Made by a program: the position numbers and the translations under genes. 64,000 nucleotides of DNA, taken from NCBI RefSeq assembly GCF_019097595.1, contig NC_080732.1, forward strand, positions 5,308,354 through 5,372,353, read 5' to 3'. This document shows, in pieces, positions 1 through 32,900 of the stretch. This DNA is from Hemibagrus wyckioides (Eukaryota; Chordata; Actinopteri; Siluriformes; Bagridae). The notes below the pieces were generated by a model. The model was not told where the DNA came from and made no database searches. It saw only the letters and a list, made by a program, of their open reading frames with translations. Positions within the stretch are counted from its first letter, which is position 1. Each line of letters opens with the position of its first letter.

Positions 1-19301
<19,301 letters not shown>

Positions 19302-19890
19302 CATGGGGACTGTACACAGTCTTTCAGTCTCGTTGAACCAAATGTAAAATGCTGTAATGATAGAGGTATATGGTGATATGAGGATTTATGTCTGTTTTCG
19401 CACTGGCCCAAACTGTATTGTATCAATTTGTAGAAGAATAAATAGTGGGGTTCAGTGGGGAAGGCAGTCAAAGCAGGTCCAAAGAAAGCAGGTTGTGCAC
19501 CATTGGGAACAAAAGCGTGCCTGTCTCTTATTCTAGACTTTTCTCAAGGCAAAGCAGCGCACAACAGCTTGCTGAGAGCTCACGTGATGGATGGATGCTC
19601 CAAGAGACTCTGTAAATGTGGAGCAGGGGTACGATCTGGGACGGTTTGCTTTTTTCTGCATTTTTTTAACGTGTATTTTATATCATGCACTTTTTTGATC
19701 AGGGAACACTAAGTGGCTTTGTTAATTAGTTGTTAATTTGGTGTAATCGGCCACTGACAGACCATTCTAAATTACTAAAATAAAATGCTGTAGCCATGGA
19801 CATTGATTGCACTTCTGTACAGAATGAATACATATAATTAATGAGCTGAAATAGAACCATCTACGACTGGAAATAAAGTATTTGTATGAA
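19302..19890 (+). other. cntnap2: cntnap2 3' untranslated region (end estimated)
   Basis: Non-coding sequence after the stop. Two canonical AATAAA signals lie at 19437-19442 and 19872-19877; the second is followed by a T/G-rich stretch. The transcript end is inferred from these signals only. Confidence 0.5.
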
Positions 19891-22800
19891 GCAAATGGAC
19901 TTGTTTTCTGTTTCAGGATGAACTGTATGTGAATTCTTTTATTTACTATGAAACTATGGCAGTGCCTAACAGCTTTACATTTAGCTTACCATTGCATCGG
20001 GATACAAAAAGCAACAAACAACATTATTGTTTTGTCTCAAAACAAAATGTTATGACTGACAGACATTAGCAAACAAACCAGCCCAGTCATAACTGACAGG
20101 AAACAAAGCCCTCACTGTCCTCTTTTAAAGCACAGACATGTATCCATAATGCTAGCGTGAAAAAAGGTGGCATTGGCTGCCATATAAGTGCCACTGATAT
20201 TACATTTAAAGGAAAGTTAAATGATTTATGTAACACAGGTAAAATGTCTTTCACAACAACATGTGTGTATAATTACTTAAATCACTAATATAATCTCTAC
20301 AGCATTTGCCTCTACCAGCCAACCATAACTTTTCTTTACCTGGGAATTTAATCTCCCATTCCAAAATAATAAGAGCGTGAAGTATTTTTCTGTGAGAATC
20401 CATTTAACATACTGGGGCCACCCATTATAAGTTAAAATTTTAGCGTCCCATAACATTTATTCAAGCCTGTTACTCAGGGGCGTTTCTAGGATTTTAAAAC
20501 ATCAGGACCTGAGCCCAAATCATCAGGGGCTAATAAGCAACAGGGTAAGCAAGAATAACACTTTCTGTAAGGGCATTTTTGTGAGTCTTGCTACTAAAAA
20601 GGAGTTCACTAAATTCATTACATTTTCTCTCACACAGGTACGCCATGCAATATTATCTCTTTTACAGCTTGTGTGTGAAGTAGTGTCGTGTAGATCCTTT
20701 TATATTATTATCATTTTACAATAATCTATACTATACTTGCACCTCTTATTTCATTCCTCATTTATGCTGCCACTACTGTATGTATTATTCCTTGTTTATT
20801 TTTTTTACAGCCTCTCTTCTCTTCTCAAATTGTTCTCTTATCTCTCATCTGCCTTGCTGCTTGTATCTTGTCTACTTCATGCTCTTGGTGATTTTTCTAT
20901 CCTACTTCTTTGAGGGTGGAATCATCAGAGAGTATCTCCGAGACTTGAGCAAAACAGTCAGTTACACTAGTATTTATAGTACTGAGAATTCCTTCTTTAA
21001 CTGACAGACTAGCCGAATGATGGAGTATGTTCTGTCCCATTGTTCACCTAAGTCATACTGCATAGCTGAATAATAGAAAGTCATGATGTTCCGACTGTAA
21101 TGTCTAAGCGCTTTACTTAGATCTCTCTTTAGGCTTATTTAATTTAAGGCTTTTGTACGTCTTAGGTATGGAATAATATTCAAAAGGGTCCTATATGTCG
21201 CACACTCTCGCGGTATTTTGACGTGTGTCTGTGTGCGTGGAGAGAGAAGTCAGTCAAAATTGTGTACAGTAAACAGCAAGAGCACCCAACTAAACCGATC
21301 GACATTCCTCCACACTCCAGTGGCAAAATTCGGGATAAAACATTCTAGCTAGATTAAAATCATTCGGGGAAATTGCATCATCAGTATTTCTTGAAGATTA
21401 TGGGAAAGGAAAATTACTCAGAACATACATCCATGTTACCCAATTTATAGAATCTATATAAATTATTTACTTTACTGAGTACTTTTAGTTCAAATTGTCT
21501 TATCAAATGTTTACTAGCTGCCTATAATCTAATGTTCAGTGGTTGACTTTTAGCTGGATATTTAGTAGCCAAACAAAACAAACAAATTTTATTCCTAGTG
21601 AAATGGGACTATCAAGAGTCTTAGTAATCCTAATGTAAGGAAAATCTTTCTCATGCTTTTTACAGAAAGCTAGCTGCAAGAGCATAATGTTAACTCTTAC
21701 TTGGCCAAAATGACCTCATTTAATTTGTCCTATGACAAAAAATGAAACAGGAAAGTAAGTGCTTAGAAGTAAAGTCATTGTTCTCTGTCGGGTTTTCAGT
21801 CAGTGTAGTTAGCATGGAAACCTGATAACTGATGCCTTTTCTTAATTTTAATCTGATCTATGAACACAAAGTTGACAACCTGAAAGGCTCCACAATGCAG
21901 GATTTTCACAGAGATGTCATCCACTGCCATATGACTCTTGCATCAGTAAATATTCATTCAGCCTTCAATGTTTTAACACAAAACCAAACAAAGAATAAGA
22001 TTGTGTTTCAAGTGTAAAATGGGTCACCACCCACTTCCCTAACTTCCTGCTTTCACAAGCAAATGTCATTGTAGAGAAGAGAGAAATGTTAACCACCTAT
22101 CATGACAAAAAACCCTACCACCTCAAACATGTCACTGAATAGATTTTAAAAAGCCAATTTAAGCAATACAATCACAGAAAGCACCATTTTTAACATAATT
22201 TGGCTCCATATTTATGTCAGTACTTATGGACCTTACGGTTTAGTAGAGCTGCATTATGTTTAGCACTGAACAACTTCCTTCGGGGTAAATTTATCAATGA
22301 CTTCTGTTTTTTTGTAGTTGCTTTAGCAACCAAGCAAAACTTCATTTCCTCCTGAAAGCAACTGTAGAGTTTTCATTGAAGTGAATGAAGACATTTCATT
22401 TAAGCAAAATTGAAGAAGCTTAAGCTTTCCCTCGTGCTGTAGCTATTGAATCACTAGTACTAGTAGTAGCTAATAATAATTTTTTTATTCTTCAGTATCG
22501 TGGATCTGTGATATATAAGAACCTCTGTGTGATACCTGACTTTGATACTAAAACCCAAGCTTTGTTTTGTTCAGGTGTTGGCTTGACTCTAAGTCAGCTT
22601 TTAACACAGTATTATCCCCCACAACTTTCAGAAACATTTAGGTACTGGTATTCCCCTGAGCTCTTCAAATTTTTGCATTCCTTACCGTCACAAGCAACTC
22701 AATCAACAGTGAAGCTAAATACGCTACTGAAAGTTACTGAAATCCTCCTTACATTTCTCTGCTAAGGCAGGGTAAGCTGTCAGCGTGAGTTCACAAACCG

Positions 22801-23191
22801 GGACTCACGCTCACTTTTACCTCTTAAAGGAAGTTACTCCCATAATTTGCATACAAAAACATCATGTGGAGTGGGTGGATTGTGGATGTTTATCATTATC
22901 ATGTTGAAACGCACACACAGATTACTGCTCGTCTCAGTGTAGCCATTACAACAGACAGTACAAGACTGTACACAAGACAGCATTCATGTTTTGTTTTGTT
23001 TTTTTCCCAGGTTACGGTGCTTTATCTGTATGTACATTGTGGGTTTGTAAATGCTTACAGATAACACTGAGACCTACATTGGAGTAATCTTTACATTAGT
23101 AATGCAACAGGAACCTTTAATGCAGCAGTGTTTCATGTGGAGGAATTTACCAGGAGTTCCTTACAAATTCCTAATAAGGGAAGACATTTTT
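19891..23191. other. Intergenic region between cntnap2 and cp
   Basis: No gene is recognised. At about 20475 'caggggcgtttctagg' resembles the terminus of an old hAT-type repeat, but no partner end was found. The rest appears unique. Confidence 0.5.
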
Positions 23192-23210
23192 ACTTTCGTT
23201 TTCACTTCCT
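23192..23210 (-). promoter_or_regulatory. ETS-IRF composite / ISRE-like element upstream of cp
   Basis: On the minus strand the sequence reads AGGAAGTGAAAACGAAAGT, which is GGAA-NN-GAAA-NN-GAAA: an ETS/IRF composite overlapping an interferon-stimulated response element. It ends about 85 bp before the ferroxidase start codon. Mammalian ceruloplasmin is known to be interferon-gamma inducible in monocytic cells, so the placement is plausible. Function is inferred. Confidence 0.5.
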
Positions 23211-23294
23211 AAATCGTACGGATAAGCTGTTTTTCTGATCGTGTTCAGTGCTCATTTAACTCGGACACACCACAGACAGGGTGATTCCCCTACG

Positions 23295-23452
23295 ATGACC
23301 AGAGCTTGGGTTTTTTGCTACGTGCTTCTGACTGTCTTGGGTCCGAGCAAATCTGAAACTAGGACCTATTACATCGGCATCAGAGAGGAATACTGGAATT
23401 ATGCTCCCAGCGAAAGAAATCTAATCACAGGCCATGCCATTATGAACGATGA
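23295..23452 (+). CDS. cp: cp exon 1: signal peptide and domain 1 start
   Basis: The ATG at 23295 opens [16 protein letters not shown], a good signal peptide, then [19 protein letters not shown], the usual start of cupredoxin domain 1. Donor GAGTAAGT, leaving phase 2. Confidence 0.9.
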
Positions 23453-26400
23453 GTAAGTTAAACATCATCTAATCGTTTTATTAGTGAGAATTAGTCTATA
23501 ACACCAGCCTTTGTTGCACAGTATTTATTAGGCCTAATAATAACATTATGGCTTGTATGCGGACTGCAGTATTGCGCACCGCGAGGGTGTTCACGCCTTT
23601 AATAAACATTTGACTGGCATGATATTAAAGTAAATCCAAACTAAACAAATCTATCATAAAGTGAATAAACATTTAAAAACATTTTTAATAGACGATACTT
23701 ATTTTCCAGTTACATTTTAAGGCACCCCTACAATGGGCCATACCATTTCTTACCTTTTTTTTTTTTTACGTTTCAAAAGATTCACGATTCCAAAGGAATA
23801 AATAAATAATATACGTCAAGAGTGTTAACTTGACGATTGATAAACAATAACAATAGCTATTTACAACTTATATTGCTAGCTAGTTAAAAACTGGGCTGCT
23901 AGATATATAAATAAATTATTTTTGATAGCTAACACTAAAATGTTTGTCAATATTGTCCAGATATTTTCTCAAAATATCTCTTTTTTTTTTTCTTCTTCTA
24001 TAAGGCATGCCAAAAAATATCTGTTCAATTGTTCAAAGCAGACCGGTATTGTGTACAAAAAAGCTGTGTATAAACAGTACACAGATAATACTTTCACCTC
24101 TGAGAAGCCTAAATCGCAATGGCTAGGGTTCCTCGGACCCGTGATCCGTGCGGAGGTAGGCGATGATATTGTAGTGCATCTGAAGAACTTTGCATCTCGA
24201 CCTTATTCAATACATCCACATGGAGTCTTTTACAAAAAGGCCTCTGAAGGTAGGATGGGTTTTATTCAATATTGTATATATTATATAATATTTCAAATAA
24301 ACATATTATGATATGACATGACCGACTGTTTACCAGGTGCGTGGTATCCGGATGGTACGTCTGGAAAGAATAAGAGTGATGACGCAGTGGCTCCAGGACA
24401 AACCTACACATACACATGGAAGGTGACAGAAGATTTTGCTCCTACAGAGTCCGACTCAACCTGTCTTACATCGATGTATCACTCTCATGTAAATTCACCG
24501 AAAGATATAGCAGCAGGACTCATTGGAGTGCTGCTCATCTGCAAGAAGGGTAATATTATTGCTTTCATAATATCGACATATTCAGAGATGCATTGCATAA
24601 TTGAAAACACAAACTAAACTGTTTTGTGGGCATTCCATATTACATTTAACCGTGAATGATAAAAAGCATGATGTGTAATTAATTTGAGCTATTGGAGAGC
24701 TAAACTAAGTTTGTGATAATATTATCCAATGTTGATATTTATTTTGAAGTGATTATGTATTTATAATAATGTCCTATGCAGCATGTACATTAGAATATAT
24801 TTGTGTATTTTCACTCTCAGGAGCTCTGAACCAATCGGCCCCGTCTCATGAGTTTTTCTTGATGTTCAGTGCAGTGGATGAAAATCTTAGTTGGTATCTT
24901 AAAGATAATATTAAAGAGTACTGCCCTGAAGCTGAAAATATGACAGGGGATGAAGACTTTCACACTTCAAACCGGGTGCACTGTAAGATGTTTTCCTTTT
25001 TTTTCAGGCATCTAAGGCAAACAAATGTAACCCTATACTATACTAAGTGTTTTTGGGTGGGTCTTTACACCTTTAGTTTCAATATAGAATCCTTATTTGG
25101 TCAGATCACAGGGTGTATTGTATTACATGAATGTCACGGTGTAGAAGGCTTAAAATAGCTTCTCTGTCAGTTCTAAAATTTCACTTCCTTGATGCTGTTT
25201 CTCTTCCCCCCTCCCAGCAATAAATGGTTTTGCTTTTGGCAATTTGCCAGAACTGGAAGTGTGTCTCAACAAACCAGTGTTTTGGCATCTTTTTGGTATT
25301 GGAAATGACATAGAGCTTCACTCCGTCCACTTCTATGGCCATACCCTGCTTAACCAAGGTCATCGTACTGATGTGCTCAATATATTTCCTGCCACTTCTT
25401 TCACTGCAAAAATGGTTCCCATGACAAACGGGAAGTGGCTGTTCGGGTGCCAAGTTGGTAATGACAAGCATGGTAATCTCTGTTTCTGTTCTTTCTTTTC
25501 TGCCGATATTCCTAATCCCTAAACTTTCATTATTCAAGTATTCATTTTAACCATGTTCCTGTCAGTAGTTTCTGATGATAAGAGAGCAACAGATTATTCT
25601 CATGTTCTAGAGAGTCCTTCCAGCACTATGAATCTGGTCAATAAAATTGACAACACATTACATTTCTCAACCAATCCTGAGTTTAACTAAAGCTCTTGAT
25701 CTGTATCAGGCGTTGTTTTTTTTAATAAAGTGGGCGCTTACTGTATGTCCCTTAATAAATGACCCATAATGTTGAAGGTTGGGGGTTGTTAAGATGGTTA
25801 AGCTCCCTTTACAGTCTCATGGTTTATCGATTATTGATGCATTATTGGTTTGTCATAACCACAGATTTTTTGTTATTCTGATTAGTTTGATCTGTGCATA
25901 TCAACACTCATCGGCTGTTTTTTTCCTTGTGTCCATGTCTCATGAGCAGCGGGTATGCAGGGTCTTTTCGAGGTCTCTTCATGTGGAAGTGATCCTGCAC
26001 CCACTCTGCAACCTGGTCATGTCAGGCGTTACTTCATCGCAGCAGAGGAGATCCTTTGGAATTATGCCCCCTCAGGGAAAAATCTACTGACTGGTACACA
26101 ACTAGATGAAGACAGGTGCCTGTACATACAAAAAAAAACATATTCAATATACACAATCTTATACTGAAACACTGAAAATATATGTACACATATATACTGT
26201 AATACATCAGAACCATTTTATTTGGCATCTATATCATCTGCAAATATTGTACCTAAGATGCAAATAATTAGAAATGGCATGATCAGCTGTATGCTATATT
26301 ACAGGTCGAGGTAGTAATAGCAGCTAGATGCAGTTCAGGGTGCATTAGATGGAGTGGAACTACAGTGATATATAATAAATATATTCTTGATATATTACAT

Positions 26401-26865
26401 TAATATTTATAATTATATTATATAAAATATTAATGACAATATTAGTAAATAATATATTTAAAATTGTTTAAAAATACTACTATTTATTAATAAAATAAAA
26501 AATAATATTTTTCATTATGGGTCACACCTCCAGCGTCCTGGGTTCGAGTTTTGCTCCCGCTCACAGTGTGTGTGGAGTTTGCATGTTCTCCCTGTGCTTG
26601 GTGGGTTTCCTCCGGGTGCTCCGGTTTCCTCCCACAGTCCAAAGACATGCTTCTAGACTGATTGAAGTCTCTAAATTGGACGTAGTGTGTGAGTGAATGA
26701 GTGTGTGTGTGTGTGCCCTGCGATGGGTTGGCACTCCATCCAGGGTGTATTCTGCTTTGATGCCCGATGACACCTGAGATAGGCACAGGCTCCCCCGTGA
26801 CCTGAGGATAGATTGAATTAATTATTGTAAAATAATAAAAAATATTGCATGTAATCCTAACCGTA

Positions 26866-26927
<62 letters not shown>

Positions 26928-29900
26928 TGCTAGTTTCTAGTGCAGGAACCTATTCCTTTACATTTAGTGCAAAATTGCTTGTTACTGGCAGGTCAGCATT
27001 GAAGTGATCACTGAATGCCACCTAGCTTGAGCAAACCTGTTTATGTGCAGATTATTGCTCTTCTTTTTGCAGTGACTCTAAAGAATTTTTTAGTACTGAT
27101 GATGGAAAGCTTGGAGGAAAGTACTGGAAGGTCAGATACACTGGGTACCGTGATGACACATTCACTTCCAGGATCAATCAAAGTGGTTCCGAAGATCACC
27201 TAGGCATTCTGGGTAAATAGAAAGAATATCATTTATATATTTATGTGTGTGTGAGTCTCGGCTGTACAGTGTAGAGTCACTAAAGTGTACAGGAAGTATT
27301 TGTTATTCTGTGTGTCTGAGTCATGTATATCCCAAGTATTCAGTTTTGAAGTGATAACTGAAGAGTCTAATATTTTAGAAAATAAACAGGTGTAAGTGAA
27401 ATCATTTTAGATCTGAAATGAACATAACCCTTTTCTTTGCTTCTGTTTTGTTAGAATATTATCATTCTAAACAAACCGCCTGTTTTGGTGTGACTCAGTG
27501 GTTTAAGTGGATTTATTTTTGTCTTGAAATGTAACAAGATGCTTGTGTTTTCAGCAGTAGTCAATATAACACACATCAGCTGTGTTGTGTTGTGTTTTCT
27601 TGCAGGTCCTGCGATCTGGGGAGAAGCTGGTGATGTCATTGAGGTGACATTTCTAAATAAAGCGAGTCGTAACTTCGGCATACAACCTCATGGCGTGTCG
27701 TATGACAAAAGTTACGAAGGAGTGATATATCAGGATGGTAATACATACAAAGCCTTACTTCAATTCAATTCAATTCAATTTATTTTGTATAGCGCCTTTT
27801 ACAATGAACATTGTCTCAAAGCAGCTTTACAAAAGAAGAAAACAGAGAAAGGGGAAGGGAAAATGAAAAATAATAATAAAAAATAAAAAATAACTAATTA
27901 ACTAGAAATAAGAATAAGTTATTAAATTCTATAATTAGACTATTTTATCCTTAATGAGCAAGCCTGTGGCAACGGTGGCAAGGAAAAACTCCCTGGGATG
28001 GAAAGGAAGAAACCTTGAGAGGAACCAGGCTCAGAAGGGAACCCATCCTCATTTGGGTGACACTAAACAGAAAATAATGTAACTGTAGCTGATTAATGTC
28101 CTTTCTACAACAGCAATCAATGACCCATGAGGAACTATTAGGTCATTGTAGTTTCTAAGGTCATTATAAACACTACTTCTTTGCTCTCACGGGCTGACAG
28201 ATGAAATGGCATATCTGTGATGGTGTGAAAGTCCCCAAGTGGCTCTGTCCATGGCTGTCTCCTGGTCCACACAGATCCATCCACAGCATCAGTGGGCACC
28301 ATCAAGCGGCGAGACTCCGACCAGGGGTAGGGCAGCGGTCGCACTGGAAACTGGCAAACACTGGGAGCTCAGGAGTGGGGTGTATAGCTCGACAGAGAAG
28401 GTAGAGAGAGAAAGAGAACGATATTAAGTTTCTGATCATGTGATGCTTAAAGACAGTGGAGAATTATGTGTAAAGTGCAGGCCAGGACTCCGGCAAGACT
28501 AGCTATGACAGCATAACTAAAAGGGAGAGCCAGAAGGTCACAGACATGAAGGCTTCCCGGGACATAAAGCATCCAACCACTTCATGGTCAGCAAACCTGA
28601 GCGACTTGCGAGGGTGGTAAGATGACAGCATCCAACACATCCCAGTACACCAAACACTCTATGACCATGAACCTTCCAGATCTGCTCCTTTACCTAAGAA
28701 AACTATACATTAAAAGCTTGACTAAACAAATGTGTCTTCAGCCTAGACTTAAACATTGAGACTGTGTCTGAATCCCGAACACTAATTGGAAGGCTGTTCC
28801 ATAACTTTGGGGCTTTGAAAGAGAAAGCTCTGCCCCCTGCTGTAGCCTTTGCTACTTGAGGTACTACCAAGTAACCTGCACCCTTTGATTGGAGTAGGCG
28901 TGGCGGATCATAAAAGACTAAAAGATCGCTCAGGTACTGTGGTGCGAGACCATTTAGTGCTTTATAGGTTAGTAACAGTATTTTATAATCAATGCGAAAT
29001 TTGACTGGGAGCCAGTGCAATGTGGCTAAAATAGGAGTGATGTGTTCATCACTCTTCTGGTTCTAGTTAGGACTCTAGCTGCTGCATTCTGGACTAACTG
29101 GAGCTTGTGTATGCTCCTACTGGAACATCCAGATAGTAAGACATTACAATAATCCAACCTAGAGGTAAGAAAAGCATGAACTAATTTTTCTGCATCACGA
29201 AGCGACAACATATTTCTTATCTTAGCAATATTCCTAAGATGGAAGAAGGCTACCCTAGTGATATTATCTACATGAGCTTCAAATGAAAGACCAGAATCAA
29301 TAATCACACCAAGATCTTTTACTGCTGGACAAGATGAAACCAAAAGACCATCCACCTTTACTCTGTAATCAGAAAGCTCACTTCTAACTGCCTGTGGTCC
29401 TAGTACAAGCACCTCTGTCTTGTCCAAATTAAGCAGGAGGAAGTGGCCATCCAATGTCTAATGTCCTTTACACATTCTTCTATCTTAATAAGCTGGTGTC
29501 TCTCATCTGATTTAGCTGACACATATAGCTGTGTGTCATCCGCATAACAGTGGAAGCTAATACCATGATTACGAATAATTGCACCAAGGGGTAACATACT
29601 GTATATAGGGAGAAAAGCAGTGGGCCTAAGACAGAACCTTGTGGAACACTGAACATAACCTTGGTATGCATGGAGAAGTCACCATCTAGATCTACAAACT
29701 GATAACGGTCAGTCAAATAAGACCTGAGCCAGGAGCGGGCTGTTCCTTTAACACCAACAACATGTTCTAGTGTATCAAGTAGAACAGCGTGGTCAATGGT
29801 GTCAAAAGCTGCACTAAGATTGAGTAACACCAGTAGGGAGACACAACCCTGATCAGAAGCCAGTAACAGGTCATTTACCACTTTAACCAGTGCTGTCTCT

Positions 29901-32900
29901 GTGCTATGATGAGGTCTAAATCCTGACTGATACATTTCATAAATGTTATTTCTATGCAGGTCTGAACATAACTGCTGTGCTACAGTCTTTCTAGGATCTT
30001 GGAGATAAAGGTCAGGTTTGATATCGGTCTATAGTTAGACAGCTGACAGGGGTTCGAGGTCCGGTTTTTTAATCAAGGGTTTGATAACTGCTAGCTTATT
30101 TTGAAGAAGAAATTAGTGAAATTAGATCAGGCTCTTGAAGTGGAGTGAAGCACTCTAAGCTCTGATCAGAAATAGCTATATTATCTAAACGATTATCTAT
30201 CAAATAATATGGGTTTTAAATTAATAGTCTGAACTTTTTGCCTGATATTGTCAATTTTTTCATTGAAAAAATTCATGAAGTCATTGCTGCTAAATGCAGA
30301 TGGTGTGCGCTTTTCTACAGTGGTTTTACTCCTAGTTAGTTTTGCTACAGTGCTAAATAAAAATTTTGGATTGTTTTTGTTATCTTCGATTAGGGCAGAG
30401 AGATACGCTGATCTAGCAGCACTAAGAGAATTTTTGTATCTCAGAAGGCTTTCTTTCCACGCAATCTGGAATACTGCTAATTTAGTTTGACGCCATTTAC
30501 GCTCTAGTTTCCTAGCTGATTGTTTTAAAGCTTGTGTGTAGTCATTGTACCAGGGTGCTAGTTTCTTGTCTTTAATTTTTTTCCTTTTAAGTGGAGCTAC
30601 AGTTTGTAGGGTGTTCCGAAATAATGACTCCAAGTAATCAGTCGCCTGGTCAAGTTCTGTAGGGTCAGATGGTGAACCAATCATGTGTGATAATTCTGGG
30701 AGACTATTGGTAAATCTCTCTGCAGTAGCAGACGTAAATATACTCTTCATACGGTAATGTGGCAAGTTGCGCATCTCATGACTAAGACGCATTCTAAATG
30801 AAACTAGATAATGATCTGAGATATCTTCCGACTGTGGAAGGGTGACTATGTTTTCTATATTTAATCCGAATGTAAAAATGAGATCCAGAGTGTGACCTCC
30901 ATTATGAGTGGGTCCTATTACATTTTGATTAACACCTAATGAATCTAAGATGGACACAACTGCTGTTCTCAGAGGGTCTTCTGGCTTATCAAAATGTATG
31001 TTGAAGTCTCTTCCTATTAGTGCTTTGTCTAAAGAAACAACAAGGTTTGAAGTAAAATCTCCAAATTCACTAAAGAATTCAGAGTATGGTCCTGGGGGTC
31101 TGTAAATAACAATTAGTGGAATTGACTCTGTGAACTTATTATTAGTACTTGCATACGTTAGGTTAGTATAAAGAACTTCGAATGTGTTGAACTGATGTCT
31201 GGGTTTTTGTGTGGCGCTTAGCTTATTATCATGAATAACTGCGACACCTCGCTTGATTTGAAGAAGGTATTGTATGACTTACTGTTACTCACACAAACAC
31301 AACTTTGTCCTCCTCAGGTTTTCAGAAAGCAGGGGCCAGTGTGGCACCAGGTCAGAAATTTAAATATCAATGGCGGGTGACAGAAGGCCCCTCGGACAGT
31401 GACCCACCCTGCCTGTCGTATTTGTATTACTCCGCTACAAATCCGGTCCGTGACACCAACTCTGGTTTGGTGGGACCTTTAAAGGTGTGCAAGAAAGGAG
31501 CTCTGGATGAGAGTGGACGACAGGTATTCTCACCATACACATAAAGTTAGCTTCTCCAGACCAGAAAATGTCAAAAAGCTGCTTTAGTGAAACACTAGTA
31601 AAGAGCTAGGAAGTTCACCTGGGTTTCTGGGAACGGATGATAAAAAAGAGTTTTATATTTTGATGGTTATATATCTCTTTATGTATATTTATATATATAA
31701 AGAGCAGAATCACTTTTTTATTGATGAAAGTTGTCCATCTATTTATGACAAGGGTTTGTGTGTGTGTGTGTAGGATATAGGTTCAGAGGTGCTAAAAGAG
31801 TTTTTCCTTCTCTTCACTGTGATGGATGAGAATAAAAGCTGGTATCTGCAAAAGAATATTGACACATTTGGTAGTGATGAGTCAATGACTCATGACGCTC
31901 TGTTTCAGGAGAGCAATAAAATGCACTGTAAGCACTAACACAACAACTGCACCTGATTAATTACACCTTGTAGATGAATATACAGGTATTTTACAGCAAG
32001 CTTTTCATTTCAGTGAACTGTGTGTGTGTGTGTTCCCTCCCTCACAGCGGTGAATGGCTTCATGTATGGAAACCTTCCTGATCTTTATTTGTGTCATGGC
32101 GACCATGTTGTGTGGCACTTGTTGGGCCAGGGCTCAGTGGATCTCTTTGCCATTTACTTCCAGGGCAACACGTTTAAGCTGGATAACACTACACATGACA
32201 CACTCAGTCTCTTCCCTCACTCCAGTGTCACCATCTCCATGATACCTGACAATGATGGTAACAGAATATGAATGTACAGTTCAAAATGCCATAACACCAG
32301 AATGAAATGAATCATAAATATTAAGTGTCAATAAGAAAACACATACTGGTTGGTGGTTTTGTGATGATGATGTGTGGATTGTACATATATCCACTGCATG
32401 TACTCCAGACAATGCATGGAGTTAAACTACTGTATGAAGAAGAATGGAGGGTTTTATGTGACATTTTTACAGCATAATATATTTTCTTTGTTTTATTGTT
32501 CTTGTATCTGTGTTTATAGTGGGGATATAGCAGTGTAATTCGATTTTATTTGCACTAAAAATCTAGTTTCTAGAATTTTTTAACTATGTATGTTTTTTGT
32601 TTTGTTTCATTTTGTTTTTTGTTTTGTTTTGTTTTTTTGTTTTGTTTCGATTTGATTTGTTTCGTTTTTTGTTTTGATTTGATTTAATTTGATTTGTTTT
32701 TTTTTTTTGTTTTCATTTTTTGTTTTTTGTTTTGTTTCGTTTTGTTTCAGTTTGTTTTTTGTTTTGTTTCATTTTGTTTTTTTTGTTGTTTTGTTGTTTT
32801 TTGTTTTGTTTTGTTTTGTTTCATTTTGTTTTGGGGTTTTTTTTCTGTTTGTTTTTGTTTGCTTTTGTTTTGTTTGTTTTTTGTCCCAAAACCCATGTTA

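Noticed and set aside
25181..25537. 118-residue minus-strand frame
   Set aside because: Antisense shadow of ferroxidase exon 5.
30248..30490. 80-residue plus-strand frame
   Set aside because: Antisense to the LINE coding region.
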